From NCBI GenBank assembly GCA_009801015.1, contig VHZZ01000001.1:753632-788815 (forward strand): a stretch of 35,184 bases of DNA, in the 5' to 3' direction. Each line of letters opens with the position of its first letter. Position 1 is the stretch's first letter. Below the pieces are notes generated by a model. That model had not been told where the DNA came from and ran no database searches. It was given only the letters and a program-made list of their open reading frames with translations. Shown one piece after another: positions 8,784-18,789 of the stretch. This DNA comes from Silene noctiflora (taxonomy: Eukaryota > Streptophyta > Magnoliopsida > Caryophyllales > Caryophyllaceae). A program made the translations under genes and the position numbers.

Positions 8784-11649
8784 GAGATTCAAGAGAAGGT
8801 TCTTCAGTTTCTGAGCAAAACCCAGGTGTTGAATTGTCAATTAAATCTCAAAATGATGCAAAATCAAGGAAAAGGAAGTCAATTTCTAAGGCTAAAGTCA
8901 AGGATGATAAGGTAATTAAATTAGTTTTGTGTAAGACGGTTTTATATTAATATACTCTTTATTATTTAAAATGGATTCTAATTTAGTAGTAGGAGCGGTT
9001 TTATAATATTCTTGTGTGAGTCGGTCTTATACACGTGCATTTATTATGAAAATATTATGTTTAGATATTTTTATTTGTTAATAATGTTTTACATCATTAA
9101 ATGAAAGGACATGCTATGTATCTTGTTGATAAGAAATTTAATTTTAAATTAAAGGGTAGTTACGTAATTTACTATTTTCTCGTTCCGTCTAATTTACTAT
9201 ACACAAATTTTCATTGAAGAAGCTGAAGACGGATAGTGCGCCTCTCACAATATGCAAGTAACACCAAACATGGATGTTCCATTTTCCATCCACTTGTCCC
9301 CCCACTTGCTTTATTGTGAGAGGGGCACTATCCGTCTTCAGCTTGTGACGGATAATGTCTGTCACAAGCAAGACGCTTTGTTTACTATATTTGACCAAAT
9401 ATAATCGGGATATTTTTGTAGAATTGTGGCCAATTTAAGATGTTGGACTCTCGTATTATAGACTAGCTTAGCTGGTAACGTCATTTGACGTGATTTATGT
9501 GAAACTGACTTAATTAAACTGGTCTACATCAGAATTTACACATACTAAAATTAATAATGTTTCCTAATTAGGCAAAATTGAATAATAGGAAAAAAATTAT
9601 TTTGCCCGTCTTAAGTTTAACATAATTCCATTTTGGGTAGCTAATAATTAAAAAAAAAAAAAAAACAATTCTTGTTTAAGACGGGCATATCTGTTTTACG
9701 GAAAAATGGCTAAAAAGTTGATCTTTAGTCAATTTATTTATTTATTTAATTTTTTTTTTTTTTTTTGCAGGTTGAAGGAGAGAATGATGCAATAAATGCC
9801 AAAAGAAGCAAAGTAGAAAATGAAGTGAGTAAAAAGGAAAATGACGGAGAGTGCAATATTAGTAGTAAAGATAAAGAGAAGAATATTAAAAATGATAATA
9901 ATAATAATAATAATAATAATAATAGCAAAGAAATACAAAAGGCAGCAGAGCCTTTAAAGGATTATATTCATGTCAGAGCTAGAAGGGGCCAAGCTACTGA
10001 TAGCCATAGCCTTGCTGAAAGAGTACGTTTCTTCAATCCCAAGTTACTTTACTTTCGAGTTCCGAGTCAATATATCGCATAACGTTTATGTTTTGGCCTA
10101 GGGGTTAAGACTGACGTACTACATTAGGTCATAAGGGGTAGTATAACGGTGGTATTCCGTATTCATAACTTAGATTTGAGCCAAGTCTCGTAGCTGAGTG
10201 GTTAAGATTGACGTATTTGATAACATTAAGTCACAACTTAGATTTGAATTCCGTTAGCATAAACATCTACCGTTGTAATAACTCCGTTTACGTAAAAGAA
10301 AATACGAAATTTGGGAAGTTGAAAAGGCGTATTTTTTCTTTATTGACGTATTTGTATATTTTTGTGAACAGGTTAGACGAGAGAAAATTAGTGAAAGAAT
10401 GAAGTTCTTGCAGGATCTTGTTCCCGGATGCAATAAGGTAGTTACGAAATAAGACCGTTTTACATAAGAATTTGCTTTTAACATGACTACGGACTTTTCA
10501 AAGATATCTCGAATTGATTAATAATTATTATGAGTTAGATTTTGCAATATTGGGATGTTGAAATTTGAAATTAAATGCAATTTTTTACTTTTCTTGGGCA
10601 TAAATAGGTGACAGGAAAAGCAACTGTTCTTGATGAAATCATAAATTATGTGCAATCTTTGCAACGACAGGTTGAGGTATGTCAGAATTTAATTTTCCAT
10701 ACCAAAAAAAGAAAATAAAATTCAATTTATTTTTTTCTAATTAAATAAGTTATTAATTATTTACTTTTAATTGTTGCAGTTCCTTTCTATGAAATTATCG
10801 ACCGTAAATCCTAGATTGGAATTTAACATGGAAGCTCTCCTCTCCAAAGATGTAAGTTCCAAAAATGTAAAAACATGGTGACGCCGTTTCATTTTTCTAA
10901 AAAAAGGAATATTCTCGGACATATTTCGATTCTTTTGAGAGTGTAACGTAATGATTAATAATTAATTAATTAATTAATTAATTAATTAATTATATTATGG
11001 TTAGCAGATGTTTCAATCAATGTACCAACTAGACCAGAATACAGCACAAGCACTTCCCTTTGCATACCAATCAGGCCAGCAAATGGCACATCCCCTGCTA
11101 AATGGTGTTCCAAATGGGTTTGAAAATCCATTTTCGGTTAACCCGATGGACTCGATCGGATCCCGACGAAACCCGAATGGTTCATTACCCTCTATTGATG
11201 GATTTGTTGACTCCTTGGCTCAGGTAGCCTTTAACTCTCCCTATAGATCTATCTTCTTAAATCGTGTATAATAAAAACAAAGTTTATCTATCCACTACGC
11301 ATCATAGTTAACGACTGCGGATTCCTTCATAATCCAATAAAAAAAACCGAAAAATGTATTAAATTTATTGAATAATCTAACATTAGCTTTGGATTTTTAA
11401 TTGCCTTAGTTACCAACACTTTGGGAAGATGATCTCCAAAGTATAGTTCAAATGGGAATTGTCCCAAATCAAATGCAAAGTGTACCCGGTAAGATTCAAT
11501 TTCCGTTTACCTGTTTACCTTTTTTATTCTTTGTAATTGAATCAAGTTTTGTTTAATTGCTTTGTTTAGAAGAAATATATACTTATATGTAATTTGTTTT
11601 ACAATTTATAGGTACATTGCCAAATGCCCATATGAAAGTTGAGCTATGA
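8243..11649 (+). CDS. bHLH transcription factor, bHLH62/bHLH78/CIB-like (subfamily XII), eight exons
   Basis: Predicted nuclear DNA-binding regulator of 486 residues. Exons: 8243-8911, 9771-10022, 10372-10437, 10608-10676, 10780-10851, 11008-11223, 11410-11488 and 11612-11649. All introns are GT-AG and the joined frame stays open to TGA at 11647-11649. The start is the first ATG of the leader; the open frame continues upstream only through an A-rich tract without ATG. The N-terminal half carries family signatures: [42 protein letters not shown] and SSVSEQNPG. The basic region starts at [16 protein letters not shown] (residues 292-307). H302, E306 and R310 form the H-E-R set that contacts CANNTG boxes. 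The first helix follows, then the loop PGCNKVTGKA (325-334) and the second helix to about 352; FLSMKL follows. The C-terminal [16 protein letters not shown] is also conserved. Asn runs in exons 1 and 2 come from AAT repeats and are probably unstable linkers. Relatives act in light, flowering and growth control; the exact orthologue is uncertain. Confidence 0.93.
8923..9037 (+). mobile_element. Short AAGACGG-type MITE in bHLH intron 1
   Basis: Inverted ends TGTGTAAGACGGTTTTATA and the complement of GTCGGTCTTATACAC enclose about 110 bp, starting just after the exon 1 donor site. No target duplication was found. The word AAGACGG is shared with the Mutator-type MITEs, but the arms are otherwise different. 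Confidence 0.5.
9202..9380 (-). mobile_element. Mutator-type MITE in bHLH intron 1, perfect 9-bp target duplication
   Basis: A 179-bp element flanked by the exact duplication TTTACTATA (9193-9201 and 9381-9389). The left part AGCTGAAGACGGATAGTGCG...CTCTCACAATA and the right part TATTGTGAGAGGGGCACTATCCGTCTTCAGCTTGTG are long inverted copies. It is the inverted-orientation relative of 692-881. The exact duplication suggests a more recent insertion than its neighbours. It lies wholly inside intron 1 and away from the splice sites. Confidence 0.85.
9601..9690. mobile_element. MITE-like inverted repeat in bHLH intron 1
   Basis: TTTGCCCGTCTTAAGTTTAA on the left and TTGTTTAAGACGGGCATAT on the right are inverted copies around an A-rich centre. 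No target duplication was identified. It ends about 80 bp before the exon 2 acceptor. Confidence 0.5.
10088..10260 (+). mobile_element. SINE-like tRNA-derived pair in bHLH intron 2
   Basis: The second half reads TAGCTGAGTGGTTAAGAT, close to a tRNA A box, followed about 45 bases later by TTAGATTTGAATTCC, a B-box-like motif. The first half has a diverged version (AGGGGTTAAGACTGACGTA, then TTAGATTTGAGCC). The two share GACGTA and CATTAAGTCA/CATTAGGTCA words, so this is a head-to-tail pair or dimer. It is intronic and on the sense strand. No poly(A) or target duplication was found. Confidence 0.5.
10961..10992. repeat. (AATT)n microsatellite next to exon 6
   Basis: About eight ATTA repeats in intron 5 end 15 bases before the exon 6 boundary, in the region where a branch site and acceptor must be recognised. 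Confidence 0.95.
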
Positions 11650-12060
11650 CTTTTTTTTTTTTACCTCATCAAGCATTTGTTTTAATTCTCTACCAAAGAT
11701 GTACATACAAAAAACATTGCCCATTCGGAAAAAAAGATCGAAGATGAGCACGAGTAAGAGTAAGAGCAAGATCGATCTACCATGACTTATGATTCAGTTC
11801 CTATTTTTGAAGACGGTTTTGGACCCGATTCTTTTTCTTTGGGAAATTATTTGAAGAAATTTTCCAAAATTGTAAAATTTAGTAACTAATTAATTACCAT
11901 CCTAATTGATCCTAGAGATGGAAAACTCTTTATTATTCTCATTGTAAAATAATTTTATTATTACTCTAATATATAGCATTAAGTTGTAGTAGTAAAACAA
12001 GGGATTTGTAGGACAAAAAAGGTTTTAACCTTTTAACACATTCCCTACATTATCTTGTAA
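11650..12060 (+). other. Probable bHLH 3' untranslated region
   Basis: AT-rich sequence follows the stop codon. Possible polyadenylation signals are the near-canonical AATAAG near 12.06 kb and AAAATAATTTTATT near 11.95 kb; no AATAAA lies at a typical position. The 3' end is therefore a guess. Confidence 0.35.
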
Positions 12061-12878
12061 TAAGAATCTTGGTAAATTTCTCATCATTTTTTTGTTATTC
12101 TAAATTTTTATTAATCACAAGAACATATTGATTGATTGTTTAGACTTAAGTTTTTGTTTTGCACTTAGATTTGCTTAAAACCGTCTTAAATTAAGACTTT
12201 TTATAATATCTCTGAAGTTAAAGCAGCCCTCCTTATACGCAAAGGAGGAGGACCATCCGCTTCATTTCCATTTTGGTCCTTTAAGCGTAGAGAGGACGTC
12301 CTTCCGAAGAACACAAGTATTTTCCGATGTTTTATGATGGCTAATCAATAGAGTTTGTACCAATTTTGCTTTACTCTAACTTTCCCTTGAATGGACCTCT
12401 TTTTATAAGTCCTTGTTTAACAAGAATGTGACTTGTCCTCATCAAGTCATCATAGTGATGATGATTAAAGATAAAATGTATGTAATTTCAATATCTCATC
12501 ATAATTTCAATTAGATTTGAACTACTCATCTTTAAATGAGCATAAACCAAACTGTATTATGTTTATACAGGTATCGACGGATACGGGTATCTACATTATT
12601 GTTGCATTTAAATAGTTAGAAATTTTAAAGTCGTTGGCTAGCTGAAAAAAATTAACTTCATCAGATTGAGTGCATGTCTCATCGCCTTTTTTCTTCTTTT
12701 GAAACTTCCAAAGAGTAATCTTTAGCAAAATCCTTTTTTTTTTGTTTCCGAAAGAGTTTCCTTATTTACTGTCGATCTCGAGCTAATCACCTAATGACGT
12801 TATTGGGTGGTACATAGTCTCGGCACCAGATTGCTAACCTTTTACATACCCTTATGTAAGGTCTATTTATTAGTGGAT
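12061..12878. other. No gene recognised
   Basis: Intergenic AT-rich DNA downstream of the bHLH gene. AACCGTCTTAAATTAAGAC near 12.18 kb is a scrap of the AAGACGG element family. Confidence 0.5.
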
Positions 12879-13080
12879 TGTTAACACTCAGGAGATTACA
12901 AGGCTAACTTGTCCCACATCAGAAAATCGAGGAGCTTATGGTATGTTTATAAGTGATACCATCCACCACATTAGTAAGAAGGTCTTGTGCTTTTAGTCGT
13001 AATTGAGGACAAAATAATGGCTCAAATATGTACATCTCATCTTATTGGAATTGTGTTACCAAGGTGATGGGTCGAGGTGT
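12879..13080 (+). mobile_element. Possible solo LTR or TRIM-like LTR fragment
   Basis: The segment starts TGTTAACACTC and contains TTGTCCCACATCAG followed by GGAGCTTATGGTATGTTTAT. TTGTCCCACATCGG-type words followed by a short GGAGCTT block are common in plant LTR and TRIM retroelement repeats. The 3' end (near GTGTTATAGG) and any target duplication are not defined. Confidence 0.35.
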
Positions 13081-13128
13081 TATAGGACCCCACACGTACG
13101 CCCTATATCTTTTAGGGATGTACGATCC

Positions 13129-13184
13129 AGCTCACTCCGAATTAGAGTTGGGTAGGAGCTCACTCCGAATTAGAGTTGGGTAGG
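13129..13184 (+). repeat. Perfect 28-bp tandem duplication
   Basis: Two identical head-to-tail copies begin AGCTCACTCCGAATTAGAG and end TTGGGTAGG. No mismatch separates them, so the duplication is recent or was homogenised. No coding role is evident. Confidence 0.95.
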
Positions 13185-13234
13185 ATCTTATGGTGATAAA
13201 GCATTCCTTCATGGTTTTTAACGCTGCTGCATTA

Positions 13235-13300
13235 TTCTCGGGGTTCGAACTCGAGACCTCTGACAAAGTTATTAGAGCAATCCTTATCAGTTAATCTTAG
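13235..13300 (-). mobile_element. Possible SINE fragment (B-box-like)
   Basis: On the minus strand the segment reads GAGGTCTCGAGTTCGAACCC, matching the GGTTCGAANCC internal promoter of tRNA-derived SINEs. A degenerate upstream half is present, but no clear A box, tail or target duplication. Confidence 0.35.
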
Positions 13301-13315
13301 TACTCATAGCTAGGT

Positions 13316-13408
13316 AAGAAGGTCTTGCTTAAGACGACCATTGTGTGGGAGACCACTATTCATCTTAAGTTTAAGACGGATAGTAACCGTCTTAAATGAG
13401 AATTTATG
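13316..13408 (+). mobile_element. Short relative of the AAGACGG MITE family
   Basis: It begins near GGTCTTGCTTAAGACGA and ends CCGTCTTAAATGAGAATTTATG. The ends match those of the 184-bp element at 34503-34686, but the total is only about 93 bp, so most of the interior is missing. No target duplication was found. Confidence 0.55.
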
Positions 13409-13979
13409 TAGATACACTATATATGAGAGGGTGATATCAAAACTCGGTATCAGTCACCCATATATCACTGTCCATAACTTATTTAGTGCATTGACATTGA
13501 ATTAGATCGATCAATCTCCATTATTAATTGATTAGTGATGTGTTTTTTTTTTTTTTTTGGTGAAAATTGATTAGTGATGATGAAATGATTAAAAGAGGTA
13601 CTAAAGAGGTTGACATAATATAAGCGTAACTTGTGGGAACAAACAAGATTGATTTAATAATTTACTGGTAAACAGCTGTAGAGTAGGGACTAATTAAAGT
13701 AATCACCTCTCATTAAAGTCCAAATTTTGTTGCATTTCTCTATTTCTTTCTCTTAGCTGGAATCCAAGGTAACATACATCTTTTTATTCCAATTTTTGTA
13801 CTATCTATTATCATTGCAAAGTGCATTATTTTCTTAAACAAATTCTGGTTTAAAACGAGGATATCCGTCTATAAACTTTAAACGAATCAAGTATGGCAGA
13901 TAAACAAAAAGAAGATGCCTAGGATCTGTCAAGAAATCATCTCAGCTAAAAGGGTTCATACGAATATCATTTTGATCAC
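13409..13979. other. No gene recognised
   Basis: AT-rich DNA with a 16-base T tract near 13.54 kb. An AAACGAGGATATCCGTCT scrap near 13.86 kb resembles MITE ends. Confidence 0.45.
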
Positions 13980-13983
13980 ACTG

Positions 13984-14075
13984 TCTCTGATACCATGTCA
14001 ACCAAAAGCTTAAGCTGATGGTTTGAGTCCCAAGATCGGTTTTATATTTGTCCTATATATATACAATAACACAAA
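13984..14075 (-). mobile_element. LTR end with initiator-Met primer site
   Basis: On the minus strand the order is AACCATCAGCTTAAGCTTTT, then GGTTGACA, then TGGTATCAGAGA. This is a common plant layout: the 3' end of an LTR followed directly by a primer-binding site complementary to the 3' end of initiator tRNA-Met (TGGTATCAGAGC, last base changed). The LTR edge is at 13996; its other end and any coding interior are absent or unrecognised. Confidence 0.55.
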
Positions 14076-14689
14076 TGGGTATTATATTTATCCGATTTTG
14101 TTTTAAGACGGATACTACTGTCTTATGAAAGACTTGTTGCTCATTAACTTCCAATCTTTGTACTATGTATTATGATTACAAAATGCAAAGTGATTGCATT
14201 ATTTTCTTATTATTATCTTTTGATTATTCTCTTGATATTCAACCAATAATTTTAAAAAATTTCAAATTTTGACACAAAAGGCCAGCTTGGCAATGCTGGT
14301 TTTTGACTTGGTTTAAAGAAATAAAGACCACCTACCTTTCCTTTAATTTCCTTTATATCCCTAAGGTTTTTTTGTTTTAATGGCTCATCTTTCCTATTTT
14401 TTAGACAAGGTGTACCACGTCATCATAGAGCTCACTCAATCGAAATATTACAATTGACCACAATTTTTCATCATTAATAAAGCAAAATCTTGGAAAAATA
14501 AAAGTTAAGACATCTTATTGGTTAAGGTGAACGATAATCTTGTACATCCGGTGTATTTTACAACTTTTCTTAAGTTATGTCCGACAAATTATTCCAGATA
14601 CTTCTACTGAATTTATGTAAATGTTGGTTAGCTTAGCAAAAGGTATGAGAAGTAGTATTCATAACTAAACTTGATAAAGCTAACCCAAC
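14076..14689. other. No gene recognised
   Basis: AT-rich DNA. TTAAGACGGATACTACTGTC near 14.1 kb is another scrap of the AAGACGG element family. Confidence 0.45.
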
Positions 14690-14900
14690 TCATGATAGCC
14701 AAATCTAGACCTGAATCGAACCCAAAAGTACAATCACGAGCTGATCTAAAATCGGATAGTAATTTGATCCGGAAATAACCTTGACTTGAAACAACTAATT
14801 TGAAACAAGATCCTTTAAAATTCTAAATCAAATAGAACCAAAATTACTTAAATTGTCAACAACCTAGTCCAAAACCAACTTGACCCGTACATAGTCATAT
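14690..14900 (-). repeat. Degenerate GACCC/AACCC-type simple repeat
   Basis: Words such as AACCCAACTC, GACCTGAATCGAACCC and CTTGACCCG resemble the tract at 1.0-1.3 kb and the complement of the TCGGGTC tract 300 bp downstream. Confidence 0.4.
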
Positions 14901-15119
14901 ACTCCGATCAATTGTTTCCCAATTTCATACTTATGTTTTATTCATTTGTTTTACCTTTTATAATTAGAATGTTTTTGAAGGGTACAATGATCATCTACGT
15001 AATTTATTAGCCATTTGTTATTTAATAACAATATTAACAAATAACCTCTTCTTTCAACTTGATTTTTGTACCAATACCAAAAATAACAAATGATCAGGAT
15101 GATGGTGTTAACTTTAAAA

Positions 15120-15545
15120 CTGGTAAATCGGGTCAATGGGCCAGGTTCGGGCCGAACCAGTTCGGGTCGGATCAGTTTGGGTCTTTCATTGATTTCGGGT
15201 TAATTCGGGTCGGCTCGGGTCATTTCGGGTCTATTTCAGGTTTGTTAGTCAGGTCAGTTTCGGGTCGGGTTATTTTGGGTCGGGTCATTTTCGGGTCAAT
15301 GAATAAGAGAGAAAAAGTCATTCCAAGTCTTTTTGTTTCAATTAGAGTTATGTTTTGTCGGGTCATTTTTGGGTTGGGTGGTTTTAGAACGGGTTATTTT
15401 CGGGTCGGGTTAGTTACGGGTCAAGAAAACTCGGGTCATGTTCGGGTCAGGTCGGGTTTATGGCCAGTTCTGGTTTTGGGGTGACATTCGAGTGATGGAG
15501 TTCGGGTCATTTCGGGTCTCGGATCTCGGGTCGGGTTACTTTTGC
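15120..15545 (+). repeat. TCGGGTCGGGT low-complexity tract
   Basis: Many imperfect copies of TCGGGTCGGGT and TTTCGGGTCA are broken by a short unrelated block near 15.30-15.36 kb. The 141-codon open frame over it has a Gly/Arg/Phe/Val composition dictated by the repeat and no domain, so I do not call a gene. Confidence 0.8.
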
Positions 15546-15848
15546 ATGATTAGGCCAGGTGTTGTAGATGCTAACCGAAATTGACTAGAAATCGACCTAA
15601 ACAAACCATTTACCAAGGCTACTTATGACCTTATTCGAAAGAGTAATTCTCATATACGACGATCTTTTCTATATTTTTTTGCAAAAAGTGACCATTTAGT
15701 AACCACTTTGAAAAAAATGGTGATTTTTTAGTTATAAAAGTGGTTACCATTTAAAAAAAAAAAAAATAGTCTATTTCTTCTGGTTGCACAAGAGAATTGG
15801 CATATACATAGAGCATTGTCTAAAGTAACCTTATCCCCGTTTACACTT

Positions 15849-16057
15849 TTTTTTTTGCCAAAAAGTTTAGGTTCACTTGTAGGCTTTAGTCAGTTCAAGG
15901 CCGGGCAGAAGACCGGCTTCTTTGAGGACTTAAAGTGGTGTTTATAAATTGCCTATCAACAGACAACAGGGCTATATTTTAATTCAACGAAAATCGAACC
16001 CCTGACTCTATAACTAGAAGGTGAACTTTTTACCATTGGGGTCAAACCCTCGTTGAT
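15849..16057 (-). mobile_element. tRNA-derived SINE with 12-bp target duplication
   Basis: A 209-bp element flanked by the exact 12-bp duplication CCGTTTACACTT (15837-15848 and 16058-16069). On the minus strand it carries GACCCCAATGGTAAAAAGTT (A-box region), then GGGGTTCGATTTTC (B box), a tRNA-unrelated body, and a short A tail next to the target copy. All hallmarks of a complete SINE are present. It differs from the SINE-like unit near 19 kb. Confidence 0.85.
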
Positions 16058-16287
16058 CCGTTTACACTTATGACTAACACAATTTTGTAATAATGAAATA
16101 TATCAAGTGAATATCCTTACAATAATGAATCAATTATAAAACAAATGAGGAATGGGACACGAATGATAAAGTTTTTGCAGAAATCTTGAATGTCAACTTT
16201 AAGGTATAGTAGTGATAAAAAAAAAAGTTCACAATATTCTAAAAAAACATTATTGTATTATTTGTGTTTGTATATAGTGTTTCCCAT

Positions 16288-16471
16288 CTGAAATAAGACG
16301 GATAATATGTTGTCAATTTACAATAAAAATTTGTTATTTTCTGATAATATGTTACCATTATTTTTCACATCATTTTCAGGTTAAAAAGTGATAACTCTTG
16401 TTATAACATTTTGTCATTAAATGATTACATTTTATTAAAAATGACAACGTTTTATCCGTTTTATTTCAAAC
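16288..16471. mobile_element. MITE with long inverted ends
   Basis: CTGAAATAAGACGGATAA on the left and TTATCCGTTTTATTTCAAA on the right are inverted copies. The similarity continues inwards through TGTTGTCA / TGACAACG. It is about 184 bp and non-coding. No target duplication was confirmed. Confidence 0.6.
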
Positions 16472-16777
16472 GAATCCGTGACAGGTAAAAATTAAGGGAA
16501 AAAAATAGTAGTAATGGGGAGATGCAAGTTTTTTCGGTTGTTAGAGACAGATACCCATGTTCTATCAAAAGATTGGACATCATTTACCATTTAAAAGTTT
16601 GTCAGAAAAATCCAATATTAAGACACCAACAAAAGAAAAATTCTGCAACCTTCCCATATTGTGTTCTCAACTTCTACATAAATGTTGTATATGGCCCTCT
16701 TTATGTCATTTTGTTTTAAGATTTTTAGTTGTATGTATGTAAGTATTATAAGACACTTTTCTAAATATCTTTGTATA

Positions 16778-17239
16778 AAATTTCAACGGAAAATGCACGC
16801 GATGTTCCTGAATTTTAAAGTTTTGTCCCAAATACCCAAATTTTTGATTCGAAAAACTTTAAGAGTCCATAACTCGTGTTTACGAGTTTAGAAACTGATA
16901 AAAGAAAAATTTCGAATCGATTATCTTTTCGAAAACTACGATTTGAAAAAAAAATTATCATATTTGGATTCCGTTGCTATTAGTTTTTGTATGTCAAAGT
17001 TTTTTTGAATGAACAAACTTTGAGTGAACATATCTCTTGGTCACGGATTCCAAACTTGACAATTTGTTTTTTCAAGTTGTAGTTCTCGGAAAGATGATCA
17101 ATGTGAAAAAAAAAAATCGTCACTTTCTGAGATCGTAAACATGAGTTGTGACCTCTTAAAGTGTTTCGGATAAAAAAATTGGGTATTTTAGGCAAAACTC
17201 CAAAGTTCAAGGACGCCGCGTGCATTTTCCGAAATTTCA
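16778..17239. mobile_element. Long foldback (inverted-repeat) element
   Basis: The left arm (from 16778) and right arm (ending 17239) are inverted copies of roughly 80% identity by eye. They share GGAAAATGCACGCG, AAAATACCCAA/CAAATACCCAA, ACTTTAAGAG and CATAACTCGTGTTTACGA-type words. The similarity runs inward for close to 200 bases per arm, leaving a small centre. Open frames in both arms encode similar peptides only because the arms are related DNA. The superfamily is not identified. Confidence 0.7.
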
Positions 17240-18332
17240 AATCACATGAGACTTGCTATGGGGAAGCGAATCGTGCAAGCGACTGGCTCGTTAAGACGCT
17301 AACTATGAGGTCAAGTCTAGTACTATTCCGACTATTCTGGACTATTCGCCTTTCAATCTTAGTAGCTAAGGTTCAGTCCTCATATCTAACAAAAAAAGAG
17401 ACTTGCTCAACATAACATGGTTTGAAAGGTATTGAATGGTTGATAGTAATTTACTTGTACACCTTATTTGTTATAATCAATAGATAAGTTATAAGAATAT
17501 ATCTTATTAAGAAACGGTCTAATACATACCAAACGAAATGCGAGCAACAACTTAGAAATGCAGAACTGAACGTATTCCTGGATTAAAATGATGATCAATC
17601 GGTGTTGAATTATGCCTTGAATTTGTTAGTTGTTATTCTGAACGACTAGCACATGGACTAATTAGGTCTTCCCGATAATTTCAAAAAAACTAAAAATTTT
17701 CCTCCTAGACTAGATATACACTCTTTGTCTTACCTTAAAAGTTATGCATATCATCCTACCTTGTTTATTCTGAATTTGAAATCTGTAACTTTCAATCTTA
17801 TTATCAATAAAATATCTCTCCCTTCTGCCAATGGATGTAGCTATCACTTCGATAGTGAACCACGTAAATCAGTTTGTTTGTTTTGCTTATTTATCCCTTA
17901 CAGTTTTTTTATTATATATCTTTTTTGCATTTGTTATAACAAGCAGGGCTCAAGGTACATAGATTGTATTATATATCGCTTGGTATGGTATATTACTCCT
18001 TCACCTCTAAATGATGTTCCACATTTTTTAAATTGACAAATTAACAAAACTGTCATTTTTTTATTTATCTATCATTTGTGTTTCTTATTATTTGCGACTG
18101 AAATTAGGCTATCGTTAATAGAAAAATGCAAGAAATTAAAAAATGGGGCATTTATTTTGAACATATCAATTTTGTTTGGCTGAATTTGGGCCACATTGTG
18201 TCTTTAAATATCAGACAAATAATTAAAAAATTTCTTTCTTGTTTTATCTCTTTTGTGTACACTTTGAGGACCACTTAATTTTAGTGACTATTGTTTATAT
18301 CTTCAAAAATAATTCAACAGATAACGATATTA
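17240..18332. other. No gene recognised
   Basis: Mixed AT-rich DNA with scattered short frames of up to about 100 codons. No recognisable domain, splice pattern or element end was found. Confidence 0.45.
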
Positions 18333-18540
18333 CTCCCTCCGTTCCGGTCATTTGTTGTCTTTTTTCATTTTGGGGTGTCTCAGTCAATTGTTGTCCTTTC
18401 TATTTTAGGATTGCATTTGATGAGTAATTTGATCTTTCACCATCAATTTAGTCCACTTGTCATCTTATAATTGGCTCTATCCTCTTTCCTTGGTTTTTGT
18501 GTCAAAACCAAAGGACAACAAATGACCGGGACGGAGGGAG
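18333..18540 (+). mobile_element. Stowaway-type MITE, intact, TA duplication
   Basis: A 208-bp element with terminal inverted repeats CTCCCTCCGTTCCGGTCATT and its complement AATGACCGGGACGGAGGGAG, directly flanked by TA (18331-18332, 18541-18542). The CTCCCTCCGT start and TA target are diagnostic of Stowaway (Tc1/mariner-type) elements. It is a better preserved relative of the copy near 21.7 kb. Confidence 0.92.
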
Positions 18541-18789
18541 TACATAATAGTATATGTCCTTAATTTGCAGGTATAAATATTACAAGAACCCAAATGCAGA
18601 AATGCTATACTTATGATAAATGTTATGGATCGAGTAAGTTTTTGTATTGTATGAATCGTGCATGTCCTTGGGTGTACGCTAGGGCTCTAGTGGTCACGGT
18701 TGCACGTGAATATTTCAGTTATCGGACATTTAGTGAGCACAACGATTTGAAATTGTTCTACATACTTATATCATTTGCCAGGTTAACAA

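Noticed and set aside
8583..8915. A 110-codon frame inside exon 1
   Set aside because: It is the second frame of the AAT repeats and yields a poly-Ile/Leu product. The correct frame carries conserved bHLH-family motifs and joins precisely to exon 2.
15059..15484. A 141-codon Gly/Arg/Val-rich frame
   Set aside because: It tracks the TCGGGTC simple repeat and has no domain, splice context or start signal of note.
17725..18036. A 103-codon frame
   Set aside because: No domain, an AT-driven Phe/Ile/Tyr composition, and no splice or promoter context.
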